Source: Candidatus Izemoplasma acidinucleici | GTDB taxonomy: Bacteria > Bacillota_I > Bacilli_A > Izemoplasmatales > Izemoplasmataceae | DNA: 38,079 bases | Direction of reading: 5' to 3' | Assembly (NCBI GenBank): GCA_004195325.1 | Contig: SDWO01000034.1 | Location: forward strand, 1-38,079 | In this document: positions 16,151 to 25,176 of the stretch, in pieces | Position numbering within the stretch: the first letter of the stretch is position 1 | Layout: each line of letters opens with the position of its first letter | Notes under the pieces: model-generated | Database searches by the model: none | What the model was told of the DNA's origin: nothing | What the model saw: the letters and a program-made list of their open reading frames with translations, nothing else | Translations under genes and position numbers: made by a program

Positions 16151-17209
16151 ATGGAAGATAAAAATACATTCATAGACAAAGTAAAAGATTCTATGAGTAA
16201 GTTCACTGAGAAAGTGAAAGTAAGTGCAAAAGAGTTCTGGAGTAACCTAAAATCTTTATTTGTTAAAGGTGATGGGGAAAAAGAACAAAAAAGATTAAGT
16301 GAGAAACGAAGACGAGTGATAAGAAAAGCAGGAATATATACATTCCTACTTGTATTTGCAATTATAATAATTATACCTTTCTACTTCATGTTAATAACTT
16401 CATTAAAAGATGTAGATAAAATTTACGAAGAAATCCCACCGAGTTTATGGGTAAAATTCAAAGATATGATGTTTATCAACTATAAAGCATCATTAGAAAA
16501 CTTTGATTACTTTGTTTATATGAAAAACACAATCGTTGTTGCATTCTTTGCTACAATGGGTGTACTAGTTACAACAATATTAGCATCATTTGCCTTTGCA
16601 AGATTAAATTTCAAAGGTAGAGATTTATTATTCTTAGGATTCTTAATGACAATGATGATTCCAGGAGAAATGTTCGTAATAACAAATTACTTAACAGTTT
16701 CTGATTTAGGGTTATTAGGAAAAGAAGGCGGGTTATTCAGTGGGTTAGTCTTAGCTGATGGATCACAGTCGGCTCTACAAGCCAACATAGCCTTGATCAC
16801 ACCGTTTATGACAAGTGTGTTCTACATCTTCTTCTTAAGACAAGCATTCAAACAAATACCGGATGAGTTATATTTAGCAGCAAAAGTTGATGGAACAAGC
16901 GACTTTAAATATTTAAGAAGAATCATGGTACCAATTGCTGCACCTACAATTATTACAATTACGATATTAAATATGATGGGTACTTGGAGTGCATTTATTT
17001 GGCCAAACTTAGTGGCTGATGACGAAAAGTATCGACTAATAACAAATGGTCTGCGTAAAGCGTTTAGTGTAGTTGGTACTGGTGAAAGACCAGCATTCAA
17101 CTTGCAAATGGCAGCGGCTATGTTAGTAACACTACCATTATTAGTAGTATTCTTTTTACTTAAGAAATACATTATGCGTGGAGTTTCAAGAAGTGGAATC
17201 AAGGGTTAA
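16151..17209 (+). CDS. ABC transporter permease, MalG/UgpE type, with N-terminal extension
   Basis: 352 residues, against about 280 in most relatives. The extra part is a basic, amphipathic N-terminus of about 65 residues (MEDKNTFIDKVKDSMSKFTE onwards, with KRLSEKRRRVIRKAG just before the first helix). The core has six helices and the EAA loop LYLAAKVDGTSDFKYLRRIM, then VPIAAP. The extension should lie in the cytoplasm on the inner membrane face, where it could contact the ATPase or nucleic acid; that is a guess. Ribosome binding site AGGAGGCTGACAT. It forms the channel with the previous gene. Confidence 0.92.
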   Translation: MEDKNTFIDKVKDSMSKFTEKVKVSAKEFWSNLKSLFVKGDGEKEQKRLSEKRRRVIRKAGIYTFLLVFAIIIIIPFYFMLITSLKDVDKIYEEIPPSLWVKFKDMMFINYKASLENFDYFVYMKNTIVVAFFATMGVLVTTILASFAFARLNFKGRDLLFLGFLMTMMIPGEMFVITNYLTVSDLGLLGKEGGLFSGLVLADGSQSALQANIALITPFMTSVFYIFFLRQAFKQIPDELYLAAKVDGTSDFKYLRRIMVPIAAPTIITITILNMMGTWSAFIWPNLVADDEKYRLITNGLRKAFSVVGTGERPAFNLQMAAAMLVTLPLLVVFFLLKKYIMRGVSRSGIKG

Positions 17210-17246
17210 ATATAACCTTAATATATCTAAATAATAGGAGGAAACA

Positions 17247-18725
17247 ATGAAAAAGTTATTATCGTTAACATTACTATTAGTATCAGTTGTAGTTTTAGCT
17301 GGATGTGCTACAAAAACTGCTCCTGAAGAGGAAATAGATTGTGAATTATATCCAAACGCTATTCAATGTAAAGTAGCTGATCCTGACAACCCTCAACCTG
17401 GGATTGTTGAAGTATTAGACACATTACCTGCTGAAGATATCACAATAGATTTCTGGCACGTTTACGGGCAAGAAAAAGAAGCTTTATTATTAGATTATAT
17501 AACTGAATTTGAAGCGTTATATCCAAATATCACTGTAAATGCAACATCACAGGGTGGATATGATGATTTACGTAACAAAACAATCTTAGCAATGTCAGCT
17601 GGGACTACACCTACTATGTTAGTAGCGTACCCTGATCATATTGCTGGATACCTAGAAGGGGATGCAGTTATTCCTCTTGATGATTTCATTTATGATGACG
17701 TTTGGGGTATCGATATTACAGACTTCATAGATTCATATATTGAAGAAAACAGACAGTATCAAGGTGGATTTATGTATTCAGTACCTTATAGTAAATCAAC
17801 TGAAATGATGGTTTTCAACAAAACAATATTTGAAGCAAATGGAATAACTATTCCAATGGATGCACCATTAAGTTTTACTGATTTAGAAGGATTTATGTCT
17901 ACAATGGTTGGTACAGGTGCTGATCAATGTGAATACTTAATCAATTATGATTCAAGTGCAAACTTATTTATTAACAGCGTTCGTCAATGGGATGGTGGAT
18001 ATACAAATAGTGCTGGAGAAATCTTAGTTGATGACGAAAACACTGTTGCTATGTTAACTTATTTAAAATCAAAATTTGAAAACAAAATGATTGCATTACC
18101 TCTTGCATGGGATCAACAATATGGTTCTACAAACTTCAAAGCTGGAGATTCTTGTATGACTGTTGGTTCAACAGCGGGTATTAGTTATAATATTCCTGAT
18201 GTAGGAACATTTGAAATTGGTATTGCACCAGTTCCTCAATGGGATGAAGATCATATGTCAGCTGTACAACAAGGTCCAAATGTTGGAATTATGGAAAATA
18301 GTACACCTGCAGAACAATTAGCTGCATGGTTATTTATTAAATATATTACAGGTACAGAACAAACGGCTAAATGGTCTATGTTAACTGGTTATTTACCAGT
18401 ACGTATCAGTGGTTATGAATCAGTTGCTTATCAAGAATTCTTAAGTATTGCTGGAATGGATGCAGCTGGAACTTTAGATGATTATGTATTTAGTCAAGAT
18501 TTACAAGATTTATTAGGAAACCCAGCAGATTATGTTTATGAATCAATGACTGCAAATGCTGCAGCAGTCCAAGTAGATTACTATGAATATGATTTTGCAT
18601 TCTCTATGGTACACGCATCTTCTTCAGATGCTAGACTACAAGCAGGAATCATCACAGAAGCTGTTTATGGTGGAACTGTTACAGTTCAAGAAGCCCTACA
18701 GTCAATGTTGGACGATTTAAGCTAG
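17247..18725 (+). CDS. Extracellular solute-binding lipoprotein (CUT1 type)
   Basis: 492 residues with a lipoprotein signal peptide (MKKLLSLTLLLVSVVVLAGC, lipid-modified Cys20). The mature part is a type-1 binding-protein fold as in UgpB/MalE (ITIDFWHVYGQEKEALLLDY at the start of the domain, then STEMMVFNKTIFEANGI and WLFIKYITGTEQTAKWSM). It should be anchored outside the membrane and hand substrate to the two permeases. After AGGAGGAAACA, 37 bases from the permease, it has the strongest ribosome binding site of the operon, as expected for the most abundant component. Ligand unknown: the fold class is usually linked to sugars or glycerol phosphates, while the neighbours suggest nucleotides or oligonucleotides. 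Confidence 0.92.
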   Translation: MKKLLSLTLLLVSVVVLAGCATKTAPEEEIDCELYPNAIQCKVADPDNPQPGIVEVLDTLPAEDITIDFWHVYGQEKEALLLDYITEFEALYPNITVNATSQGGYDDLRNKTILAMSAGTTPTMLVAYPDHIAGYLEGDAVIPLDDFIYDDVWGIDITDFIDSYIEENRQYQGGFMYSVPYSKSTEMMVFNKTIFEANGITIPMDAPLSFTDLEGFMSTMVGTGADQCEYLINYDSSANLFINSVRQWDGGYTNSAGEILVDDENTVAMLTYLKSKFENKMIALPLAWDQQYGSTNFKAGDSCMTVGSTAGISYNIPDVGTFEIGIAPVPQWDEDHMSAVQQGPNVGIMENSTPAEQLAAWLFIKYITGTEQTAKWSMLTGYLPVRISGYESVAYQEFLSIAGMDAAGTLDDYVFSQDLQDLLGNPADYVYESMTANAAAVQVDYYEYDFAFSMVHASSSDARLQAGIITEAVYGGTVTVQEALQSMLDDLS

Positions 18726-18748
18726 TATATATAGAAAGTGTGATTTAA

Positions 18749-20194
18749 ATGATTAAAAAGTTTTCATTACTATTAATGATAATAACTGTTTTAACTCTTA
18801 CCGGTTGTAAAACCGGTGAGACTAAAACAGACATAGATGTTGTATATGAAGTGAAAAACGAGTTTACATTCGAAAACTTTGATATCACAGAAAATATAAT
18901 AATTCCATCAACTTCTAATGAAGGTGTTACAGTGGTTTGGGGTTCAAGTTCTCCTCAATATTTAACTGTTGACGGGACAGTAACTAGACCAACGTTTCAA
19001 GATGGAGATAAAGTTGTAAGTTTGTCAGCTACGATTACTTTGAACGACGCAGTTGCGATTGCATCATTTACGTTTACGGTTCTAAAGGAAGAACGAACTT
19101 GTATAACATGCTATACAGATGATTTAACAATAGACTTTAACTACGAGAGCACAAGTTTCATCGCAGATGGTACTGGTATTGTAGATTTAGTAAGTTGTGT
19201 TGATGGTGACACAGCGATATTCACAGAAGGAAATGGAACATTCAGTGTAAGATTTCTAGGAATCAATACTCCGGAATCTACATATAAGTTTGAACCATGG
19301 GGTAAACCAGCAAGTATATTTACTTGTGACAAATTAACAGAAGCAACAACAATAGTACTTGAATATGATGCTTCAACTACAAGAACTGATGGAAATGAGA
19401 GATACCTTGCATGGATATGGTACGACGGAAGATTGCTTAACTTAGAATTAGTCGAAGAATCATACTCTGGAAGTAAAGGTGTTGGAGGACTTAAATATGA
19501 AAGTTTATTCTACGATGCAGAATTTGCTGCGCAGGATTACGACTTACGTATTTGGGGAGAAGATGATCCTACATTTGATTATAGTTTAGATGGTATTCAA
19601 TTAACTATTGAGGAATTAGTAACAAATCAGGAAGATTATATTGGTTTAAAGGTCGTAATTAGAGGTGTCATTACCCGAACTATAGGCGGACATCCATATA
19701 TACAATCCGGAGACTATGGTATCTACTTATACAAAGGTTTTCAGTCTACTAGCGGACTTGCAGAAGGAAATGAAGTTTTAATTTCTGGATTAAACCTTAC
19801 ATATCATCCTGATAAAGAAACAGGGGCATTACAGTTAACCGGATTCACAAGACAGAATTACTCTGTTGAGAGTACAGGAAATGTAATTGTTCCAAACATC
19901 ATAACTATCGATGAATTATCTAGAGATTCTATTGGTAGTTTAGTCCAAATGGACGATCTTACTGTCGTAAGTGTTTATGAGAACCCTGACGACGACGCTT
20001 TCACTGTAACTGCAGAAGACGGAGAAGGAAACACAGTAGTAATTAGAAGAGATGATTCTATTTCTGCTGATGTAACTGGAGATTTGTTTACCGTAGGTGC
20101 AGAATTTAGTATTATTGCACCTCTAGGAAGATACATGGGTGAGTATCAATTACTTATCGCACACTTAGAGGATGTAACATTCATTACAGAATAG
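18749..20194 (+). CDS. Surface lipoprotein with Ig-like, staphylococcal nuclease (SNase) and OB-like domains
   Basis: 481 residues with signal MIKKFSLLLMIITVLTLTGC (Cys20 lipidated). Ig-like domain about 30-112 (VTVVWGSSS..DGTVTRP); SNase domain about 143-272; OB-like nucleic-acid-binding region about 285-480. Compared with S. aureus nuclease: Asp152 and Asp154 (DGDT) match Asp19/Asp21, Arg168 matches Arg35, Glu176 matches catalytic Glu43, and Arg218 matches Arg87. The calcium ligand Asp40 is Asn173 (GINTPE). Substrate should be DNA and RNA outside the cell. The SNase-plus-OB order recalls Bacillus YhcR. Its ribosome binding site (GTGTGAT) is weak. Position directly after the importer genes is shared with mycoplasma nucleases of this family. 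Confidence 0.87.
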   Translation: MIKKFSLLLMIITVLTLTGCKTGETKTDIDVVYEVKNEFTFENFDITENIIIPSTSNEGVTVVWGSSSPQYLTVDGTVTRPTFQDGDKVVSLSATITLNDAVAIASFTFTVLKEERTCITCYTDDLTIDFNYESTSFIADGTGIVDLVSCVDGDTAIFTEGNGTFSVRFLGINTPESTYKFEPWGKPASIFTCDKLTEATTIVLEYDASTTRTDGNERYLAWIWYDGRLLNLELVEESYSGSKGVGGLKYESLFYDAEFAAQDYDLRIWGEDDPTFDYSLDGIQLTIEELVTNQEDYIGLKVVIRGVITRTIGGHPYIQSGDYGIYLYKGFQSTSGLAEGNEVLISGLNLTYHPDKETGALQLTGFTRQNYSVESTGNVIVPNIITIDELSRDSIGSLVQMDDLTVVSVYENPDDDAFTVTAEDGEGNTVVIRRDDSISADVTGDLFTVGAEFSIIAPLGRYMGEYQLLIAHLEDVTFITE

Positions 20195-20224
20195 AGAAGA
20201 AGAAAGAAGGAGGAAGTACAAACG

Positions 20225-20698
20225 ATGTTGAAAAAAATATTAACACTAACACTTATTTTTGTTGGAATCTTTACTTTAACCGCTTGCGGTGGAGATGATG
20301 AACCTACGCTATCTGATTTAGATAAGCTTACAGAAGCATTTGACGGTTTAGCTTTACCAACGGCAATTGATGGACAATTAACTTTATTAGATACTGGATT
20401 ACATGGGGTTACCATTACATGGGAATCAAATAAACCCGCTGTAATTTCTAACACTGGTCTGATCACGAACCCATCATTTGGGGAATTAGATCAAACTGTT
20501 ACATTAACTGCTACATTAGTTTTGGGTGAAAACTCATTTGCAAAAGACTTTGAGGTAGTTGTATTAGCTACTACAGTTGAAACTGATTTAGCTAAAGCAA
20601 ACAGATTAATCGTTTCATTAATCTTTGCTAATTTGACTGTTACAGATACTGTATCTTTAGTATCAGAACATCAAAGTTTCCCTGTAACATGGACTTAA
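20225..20698 (+). CDS. Ig-like surface lipoprotein, N-terminal fragment (frameshifted)
   Basis: 157 residues after AGGAGGA. Lipoprotein signal with LTAC (Cys21), then one complete atypical Ig-like domain (about 33-118; VTITWESNKP, then QTVTLTATLVLG) and the first third of a second. It ends at VTWT followed by TAA. In the next frame the DNA reads straight on as DLTATYVVGTETITKEF, the end of the same type of domain. Compared with domain 1, about 27 codons are missing between the TW and LTAT motifs and only two bases remain, so a deletion of about 79 bases caused the frameshift. The gene therefore should be read together with 20689-23838. Confidence 0.82.
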   Translation: MLKKILTLTLIFVGIFTLTACGGDDEPTLSDLDKLTEAFDGLALPTAIDGQLTLLDTGLHGVTITWESNKPAVISNTGLITNPSFGELDQTVTLTATLVLGENSFAKDFEVVVLATTVETDLAKANRLIVSLIFANLTVTDTVSLVSEHQSFPVTWT

Positions 20699-23600
20699 CA
20701 GCTACTTATGTTGTTGGAACTGAAACAATTACTAAAGAATTTACATTTACTGTAACTGCATTAGAAACTGCAGCAGGATTTACAAGTGTATTAGATCTTC
20801 ATACTAATGCTGTATATACTGAAACTGTTGTGTTCACAGGTGTTGTTACTGCAATGATGGAAAAAGGATTCTTTATTAGTGATGGAACGCATAACCTTAG
20901 TGTTTACAAAAACGAGGTTGTAACTGGAATCGCTGTTGGAGATGAAGTTACAGTTAAAGGGGCATACTTAAACTATAATTCTTTATACCAAATAAGTAAT
21001 ATTGAATCTATAGTAGTAAACTCTTCTGGAAATGCTGATCCATTAAAAGCTGCTGCTGTTGTTAAAACTGTAGCTGAATTATTAGCTTTAGATTCATCAT
21101 TAAAAGAGATGCATGGTGCATTCTATGTTGTTACTGGTACAATTGCAATACTTGGTGATTTCGGTAATGTATTCTTAGTTGATGGTGATGATGAAATATT
21201 AGTATCTTACTATTCTCTTCCAACTTCTATTACTGCACTTGAAGCAGAAGTAGGAAAAGAAGTAACTATTACTGTATTCTATTACACTGAACACGATACA
21301 AATGGACATATCGTTGCATTTGATGGTTTAGCGGATGATATTACAACTAACGCATTATCAGATGTTGATGCTATCGCAGCTGATGTTGCTGGTTTAGACG
21401 CAATGGTTGTTAACGTAAGCGTTGGAACAGTTGTATTACCAACTGAAGGTGCTAACGGTACTACATTCACAAACTGGGCTTCTGATACAGTAGCTGTGCT
21501 AGATAATGATGGTACATTTGTTGCATTAGGTGTTGCTACGACTACTGTTACATTAACTGCTACTGCTACAAAAGGTTCAGAAACTGAAACTGTTTCAGTT
21601 GAAGTTGTTGTTCCTGTATTAAGTACAGTTGAAGAAGTTCTTAATATGGATGACGACGCTTACTTCTCAGTAAGTGGTGTTGTATACGAAATTACATATT
21701 ACGGATTCTACATCGAAAATAATGGTGACTTTGTATTCTTATATAACAAAGAATATGCGGGACCAATCGTTGTTGGAGATGAAATACAATTACTTGGACA
21801 AAGAAGTACATATAATGGCTTAATTCAAGTTAATGCAAAATCAGATATAGAAATTTTATCAAACTTAAATGATGTACCGACAGCTGTAGCAGGAACTGTA
21901 GAAGCAGCTAAAAATGATATGTATCAAAGAGGTACTTATTATACAGTTACAGGTACATATTCAATTGAAGCTGGTGCTGATGGTTATGATGACTTTATCA
22001 TTATTGGAGCAACTGGTGAAAAATTAGAATTGTATTATAGATCAAATGTAGCTGAATTAATTACATTTGATGGACAATTAATTACAATCGATATATTAAC
22101 TTATCACAATGGTTTAGCTTTATACATGGGTGAAGCAGCAGATGTTGCTGTAGGTACACCTTTTACAGATTTAAATAATGCTCAAGCTGTAGCTGATTTA
22201 TTAATGATTAACCCAATGGTAGAAATGAATTTAGTATTGCCTGTTGAGAATACTTTAACTGTTGCTACAATTACTTGGGCTTCTGATAATGAAGCTGTAA
22301 TTGATACTGATGGTGCTGTTACAAGAGTATCTGGAAGCGATACTACTGTTACATTAACAGCTACTATTGTTGTTGGTGGAGCTACTGTTACTAAAGACTT
22401 CGTTCTTACAGTAAAAGACGCTGATGATATGGTTGTTTTAACTGTTTCTGAAGCTTTATTACTTGCGGATGGAGAAAATGTATTAGTTAAAGGTGTAATC
22501 ACTGGTAAGTATAAGAATGAAAGAATTATCCAAGACGAAACTGGAGCTGCTATTTGGGTAGACAGTGATGTTTTTGGAGAAATTGGAGATGAAATTCTTG
22601 TACGTGGTGATTTAGGATTATATCCATATAACGATAATAACAATAGACAAATAGATAACGCTACTTTACTTGATACTTTATCAACAGGTAACGCTCTAGT
22701 TGTTTCAGCTGTAACTGATGTTGCTGCGATATTTGCAGAAAAAGACTTAATGCATCGTTATACAGCTACATTAACTCTTACACTTGTTGATGGATTCGGA
22801 TATGCTCTATTTAATACAATACCAGTAGACTATACTGATCCTGTAGAAACTTTAGATGAGCAAGGATTCAAATTTAAAATAAGTACTTTTGCTCCATATT
22901 TTGAAAATATATATACTGTTGGAGATATGATTGAACTTACATTTACTATACAATCATATAGTTATGACAATATAGCTATGGTTAATGTTGTATTACCTGC
23001 TTTAACTGATGCTCAAGCATTAGGTGAAGCTATGGCTGCTGTTGATGTTGCTACTCCTGTTACTGCAGACGTTGAATTACCTACAGAAATGTACGGTGTT
23101 GCAATTGCATGGGTTTCAGATAACGCTGCTATCACTGATATGGGTGTTGTTACTATACCTGCAATCGGTGTTGCTGATGCAACAGTTACTTTAACCGCTA
23201 CTTATACTATTGGTGTTGAAACTGATACAGAAGTATTTATTGTTACTGTACCTGCAGAATTACCACCTGTTGCTGCTGCTCCTTTATTCTTTAGTGAGTA
23301 TGCTGAAGCTGCTGGTGGATCTTGTAAATATGTAGAAATTTATAACCCTACTTTAGAAACTGTTAACTTAGATGGATATACTATTGTAAGACCTAATGAA
23401 GGAGATTTATTTAATACTCTTTATGAGGTTGACACTTTAACAGGAATGTTATTACCTGGAGAAGTAATTGTTGTTGGAGGTAGTGCATGTGGTAATAGTG
23501 GTGATGATAGTTTTGCTACTTGGACATTTGGAACAATGGACTTCGTAAGTTCTGATGCTGCTGCTTATTTCAATGGTGATGATGCTTTAGGATTATTCTT

Positions 23601-23838
23601 TGGGGATACTTTACTTGACACTATTGCACAAGAAGGAGAAATAGCTCCGGATACTGGTGCAAGCTGGTTTGTTGGTAATGGAGATTTACTGGACGGATAT
23701 ACTATGGAAAACTGTACAATGATTAGAATTCCATCTGTTACATCTGGAGAAACTGATTGGGAAGTTGGACAACTTCAGTGGATCGTTCTTGCTGATGATA
23801 GAGATTATTCTAATGTTGGAGTTCACACAGTAGATTAA
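20689..23838 (+). CDS. Giant Ig/OB-repeat surface protein with lamin-tail domain, C-terminal part
   Basis: 1049 residues in the frame following the break at about 20690; the ATG at 20689 is not a real start, as it lies inside a domain and lacks a ribosome binding site. Repeating modules are seen: an OB/DUF5689-like pair (FTGVVTAMMEKGFFISDG, then AVGDEVTVKGAYLNYNSLYQ), an Ig-like domain (WASDTVAVLDNDG..VTLTATAT), then the same order again up to three times. The protein ends in a lamin-tail domain (about 850-1045; FFSEYAEAAGGSCKYVEIYN, GYTI, LLPGEVIVV). OB and lamin-tail domains occur with extracellular nucleases such as ExeM. No nuclease active site is seen, so it is probably a DNA-binding or scaffold protein. 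Third surface gene of the operon; a terminator follows. Confidence 0.82.
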   Translation: MDLTATYVVGTETITKEFTFTVTALETAAGFTSVLDLHTNAVYTETVVFTGVVTAMMEKGFFISDGTHNLSVYKNEVVTGIAVGDEVTVKGAYLNYNSLYQISNIESIVVNSSGNADPLKAAAVVKTVAELLALDSSLKEMHGAFYVVTGTIAILGDFGNVFLVDGDDEILVSYYSLPTSITALEAEVGKEVTITVFYYTEHDTNGHIVAFDGLADDITTNALSDVDAIAADVAGLDAMVVNVSVGTVVLPTEGANGTTFTNWASDTVAVLDNDGTFVALGVATTTVTLTATATKGSETETVSVEVVVPVLSTVEEVLNMDDDAYFSVSGVVYEITYYGFYIENNGDFVFLYNKEYAGPIVVGDEIQLLGQRSTYNGLIQVNAKSDIEILSNLNDVPTAVAGTVEAAKNDMYQRGTYYTVTGTYSIEAGADGYDDFIIIGATGEKLELYYRSNVAELITFDGQLITIDILTYHNGLALYMGEAADVAVGTPFTDLNNAQAVADLLMINPMVEMNLVLPVENTLTVATITWASDNEAVIDTDGAVTRVSGSDTTVTLTATIVVGGATVTKDFVLTVKDADDMVVLTVSEALLLADGENVLVKGVITGKYKNERIIQDETGAAIWVDSDVFGEIGDEILVRGDLGLYPYNDNNNRQIDNATLLDTLSTGNALVVSAVTDVAAIFAEKDLMHRYTATLTLTLVDGFGYALFNTIPVDYTDPVETLDEQGFKFKISTFAPYFENIYTVGDMIELTFTIQSYSYDNIAMVNVVLPALTDAQALGEAMAAVDVATPVTADVELPTEMYGVAIAWVSDNAAITDMGVVTIPAIGVADATVTLTATYTIGVETDTEVFIVTVPAELPPVAAAPLFFSEYAEAAGGSCKYVEIYNPTLETVNLDGYTIVRPNEGDLFNTLYEVDTLTGMLLPGEVIVVGGSACGNSGDDSFATWTFGTMDFVSSDAAAYFNGDDALGLFFGDTLLDTIAQEGEIAPDTGASWFVGNGDLLDGYTMENCTMIRIPSVTSGETDWEVGQLQWIVLADDRDYSNVGVHTVD

Positions 23839-23860
23839 TTATTACACATTATTAAATAAA

Positions 23861-23890
23861 AACATCACTTGTAAAAGTGGTGTTTTTTTT
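23861..23890 (+). terminator. Terminator of the ABC/nuclease operon
   Basis: AACATCACTT (23861-23870) pairs with AAGTGGTGTT (23875-23884) around GTAA, with a single G-T pair, followed by T residues to 23890. Confidence 0.9.
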
Positions 23891-23938
23891 ATGCTTTTAA
23901 AGTATAATATAATGTTGTTAATACAAAGAGGTGTTTAT

Positions 23939-25078
23939 ATGAAAAAAGTACTATTACTTGCATTAACTTTAGTATTGGTTTTAACAGGTTGTGCAAAAGA
24001 TGAACCTGAAACAGGCGCATATTATATTCTTCCTGATCTTAATGGGTTTACGTTAAATGAAATAGAAAACCTATTTGAACCAAAAGACAGAGAGTATAAA
24101 ATTGTTTATGAAACTGTAGAAGATGAAAATTTAGAACTTCAATTTATCATGTATATAGATTCAAATACTGGAGATATGGTAAATAGTTCAGATGAAATAA
24201 CGATTAAAGTGTATCCTGAGTTTACAGGAGTAAGAACCTTTGGAAGACTACCGGACTTAACTGGATTAAGTGAAGATGAAGTAATACTTTATTTTGAAGA
24301 GTATAATATCAGTCTCTCATTTAGTGAGACACAAAGCATACACGAAGATGAAGTACCAGGTACTTTTTATGGATATAGTAGTAACAAAAGCATTGGAGAT
24401 AGATTCTACTTTAACAACACTCTAGGAATCATTATGTACAAAGAAGCTGTTAATCTAACCGAATTCTTTTTCCCAGTTGAATTGGAATATGATGGTCCTC
24501 TACTTGATGAATCATTTGCAGAGGTAGATGCTGTTGATCCAAGGGGTGGATACTTTGAAGTTACCTTAAAGTATTGTACAGATGGGGATACTGCTGTATT
24601 TCATTATCCACAATATATATATGATTTAATTGAAAGTGGTGCAAAATCAGTTCGCTTTCTAAATATGGACACAGAAGAAACATATTATGGTGGGGAAGAA
24701 GAGTGGGGGAAGCCAGCAAGCGTATTAACTTGTGATTTACTAACAAGTGCACAAAGCATTATCCTTCAAACCGATCCAGGAGATGCTCTAACAGGAACTT
24801 ATGGTAGACTACTAGGTTGGGTCTGGGTTCAACTTCCAGGAGAAGAAGAATACTTCTTATTAAACTATATGATTGTAAAGCAAGGACTAGCTCGTGTTAA
24901 GTACGAATTTGGTGCTGGAGAGACAATAAGTTATGGTAATTATACCTATAATGAATGGATGCATATCGCTGAAGATTATGCCGTTAATAATGATCTAGGA
25001 CAATGGGGAGATTTACTTGATTACTATTGGGATTATCAAACCGATTCTCCAGATTATAATAAGTGGAATAACGAGTAA
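23939..25078 (+). CDS. SNase-like lipoprotein with PASTA-like repeats
   Basis: 379 residues from the ATG at 23939, after AGAGGTG; an in-frame ATG at 23891 adds residues before the signal peptide and overlaps the terminator. Lipobox LTGC with Cys18. Two PASTA-like repeats (about 28-95 and 102-168; LPDLNGFTLNEIENLF and LPDLTGLSEDEVILYFEEY) precede an SNase domain (about 205-360). Key residues are all kept: Asp215/Asp217 (DGDT), Arg239, Asp244 (calcium ligand, Asp40 in S. aureus), Glu247 (Glu43) and Arg290 (Arg87). The proline of the usual DTPE motif is Glu246. It is a separate unit with TATAAT at 23903-23908, between two terminators. Of the two nucleases this is the one with a complete active site. 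Confidence 0.86.
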   Translation: MKKVLLLALTLVLVLTGCAKDEPETGAYYILPDLNGFTLNEIENLFEPKDREYKIVYETVEDENLELQFIMYIDSNTGDMVNSSDEITIKVYPEFTGVRTFGRLPDLTGLSEDEVILYFEEYNISLSFSETQSIHEDEVPGTFYGYSSNKSIGDRFYFNNTLGIIMYKEAVNLTEFFFPVELEYDGPLLDESFAEVDAVDPRGGYFEVTLKYCTDGDTAVFHYPQYIYDLIESGAKSVRFLNMDTEETYYGGEEEWGKPASVLTCDLLTSAQSIILQTDPGDALTGTYGRLLGWVWVQLPGEEEYFLLNYMIVKQGLARVKYEFGAGETISYGNYTYNEWMHIAEDYAVNNDLGQWGDLLDYYWDYQTDSPDYNKWNNE

Positions 25079-25084
25079 ACAAAG

Positions 25085-25110
25085 ACCATATCAAAGGATA
25101 TGGTTTTTTT
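25085..25110 (+). terminator. Terminator after second nuclease gene
   Basis: ACCATATC (25085-25092) and GATATGGT (25097-25104) form a perfect 8-bp stem with an AAAG loop and a T run. Confidence 0.92.
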
Positions 25111-25141
25111 AATGCATTTTATATGATTTATAGTGAGATTA

Positions 25142-25150
25142 TGATATAAT
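25142..25150 (+). promoter_or_regulatory. Extended -10 promoter of the DHH pair
   Basis: TGA followed by TATAAT (25145-25150), 27 bases before the ATG at 25177. No convincing -35. Confidence 0.55.
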
Positions 25151-25176
25151 ATAATGTTATTTCGGAGGCTGAAATT

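Noticed and set aside
20640-20760. Programmed ribosomal frameshift joining the two parts of the surface protein
   Set aside because: There is no slippery heptamer or following stem-loop at the break, and about 27 codons of a conserved domain are missing, so a deletion explains it better.
22182-22643. Minus-strand 153-codon frame inside the Ig/OB protein
   Set aside because: Antisense shadow of repetitive Thr/Val-rich coding DNA; no start signal.
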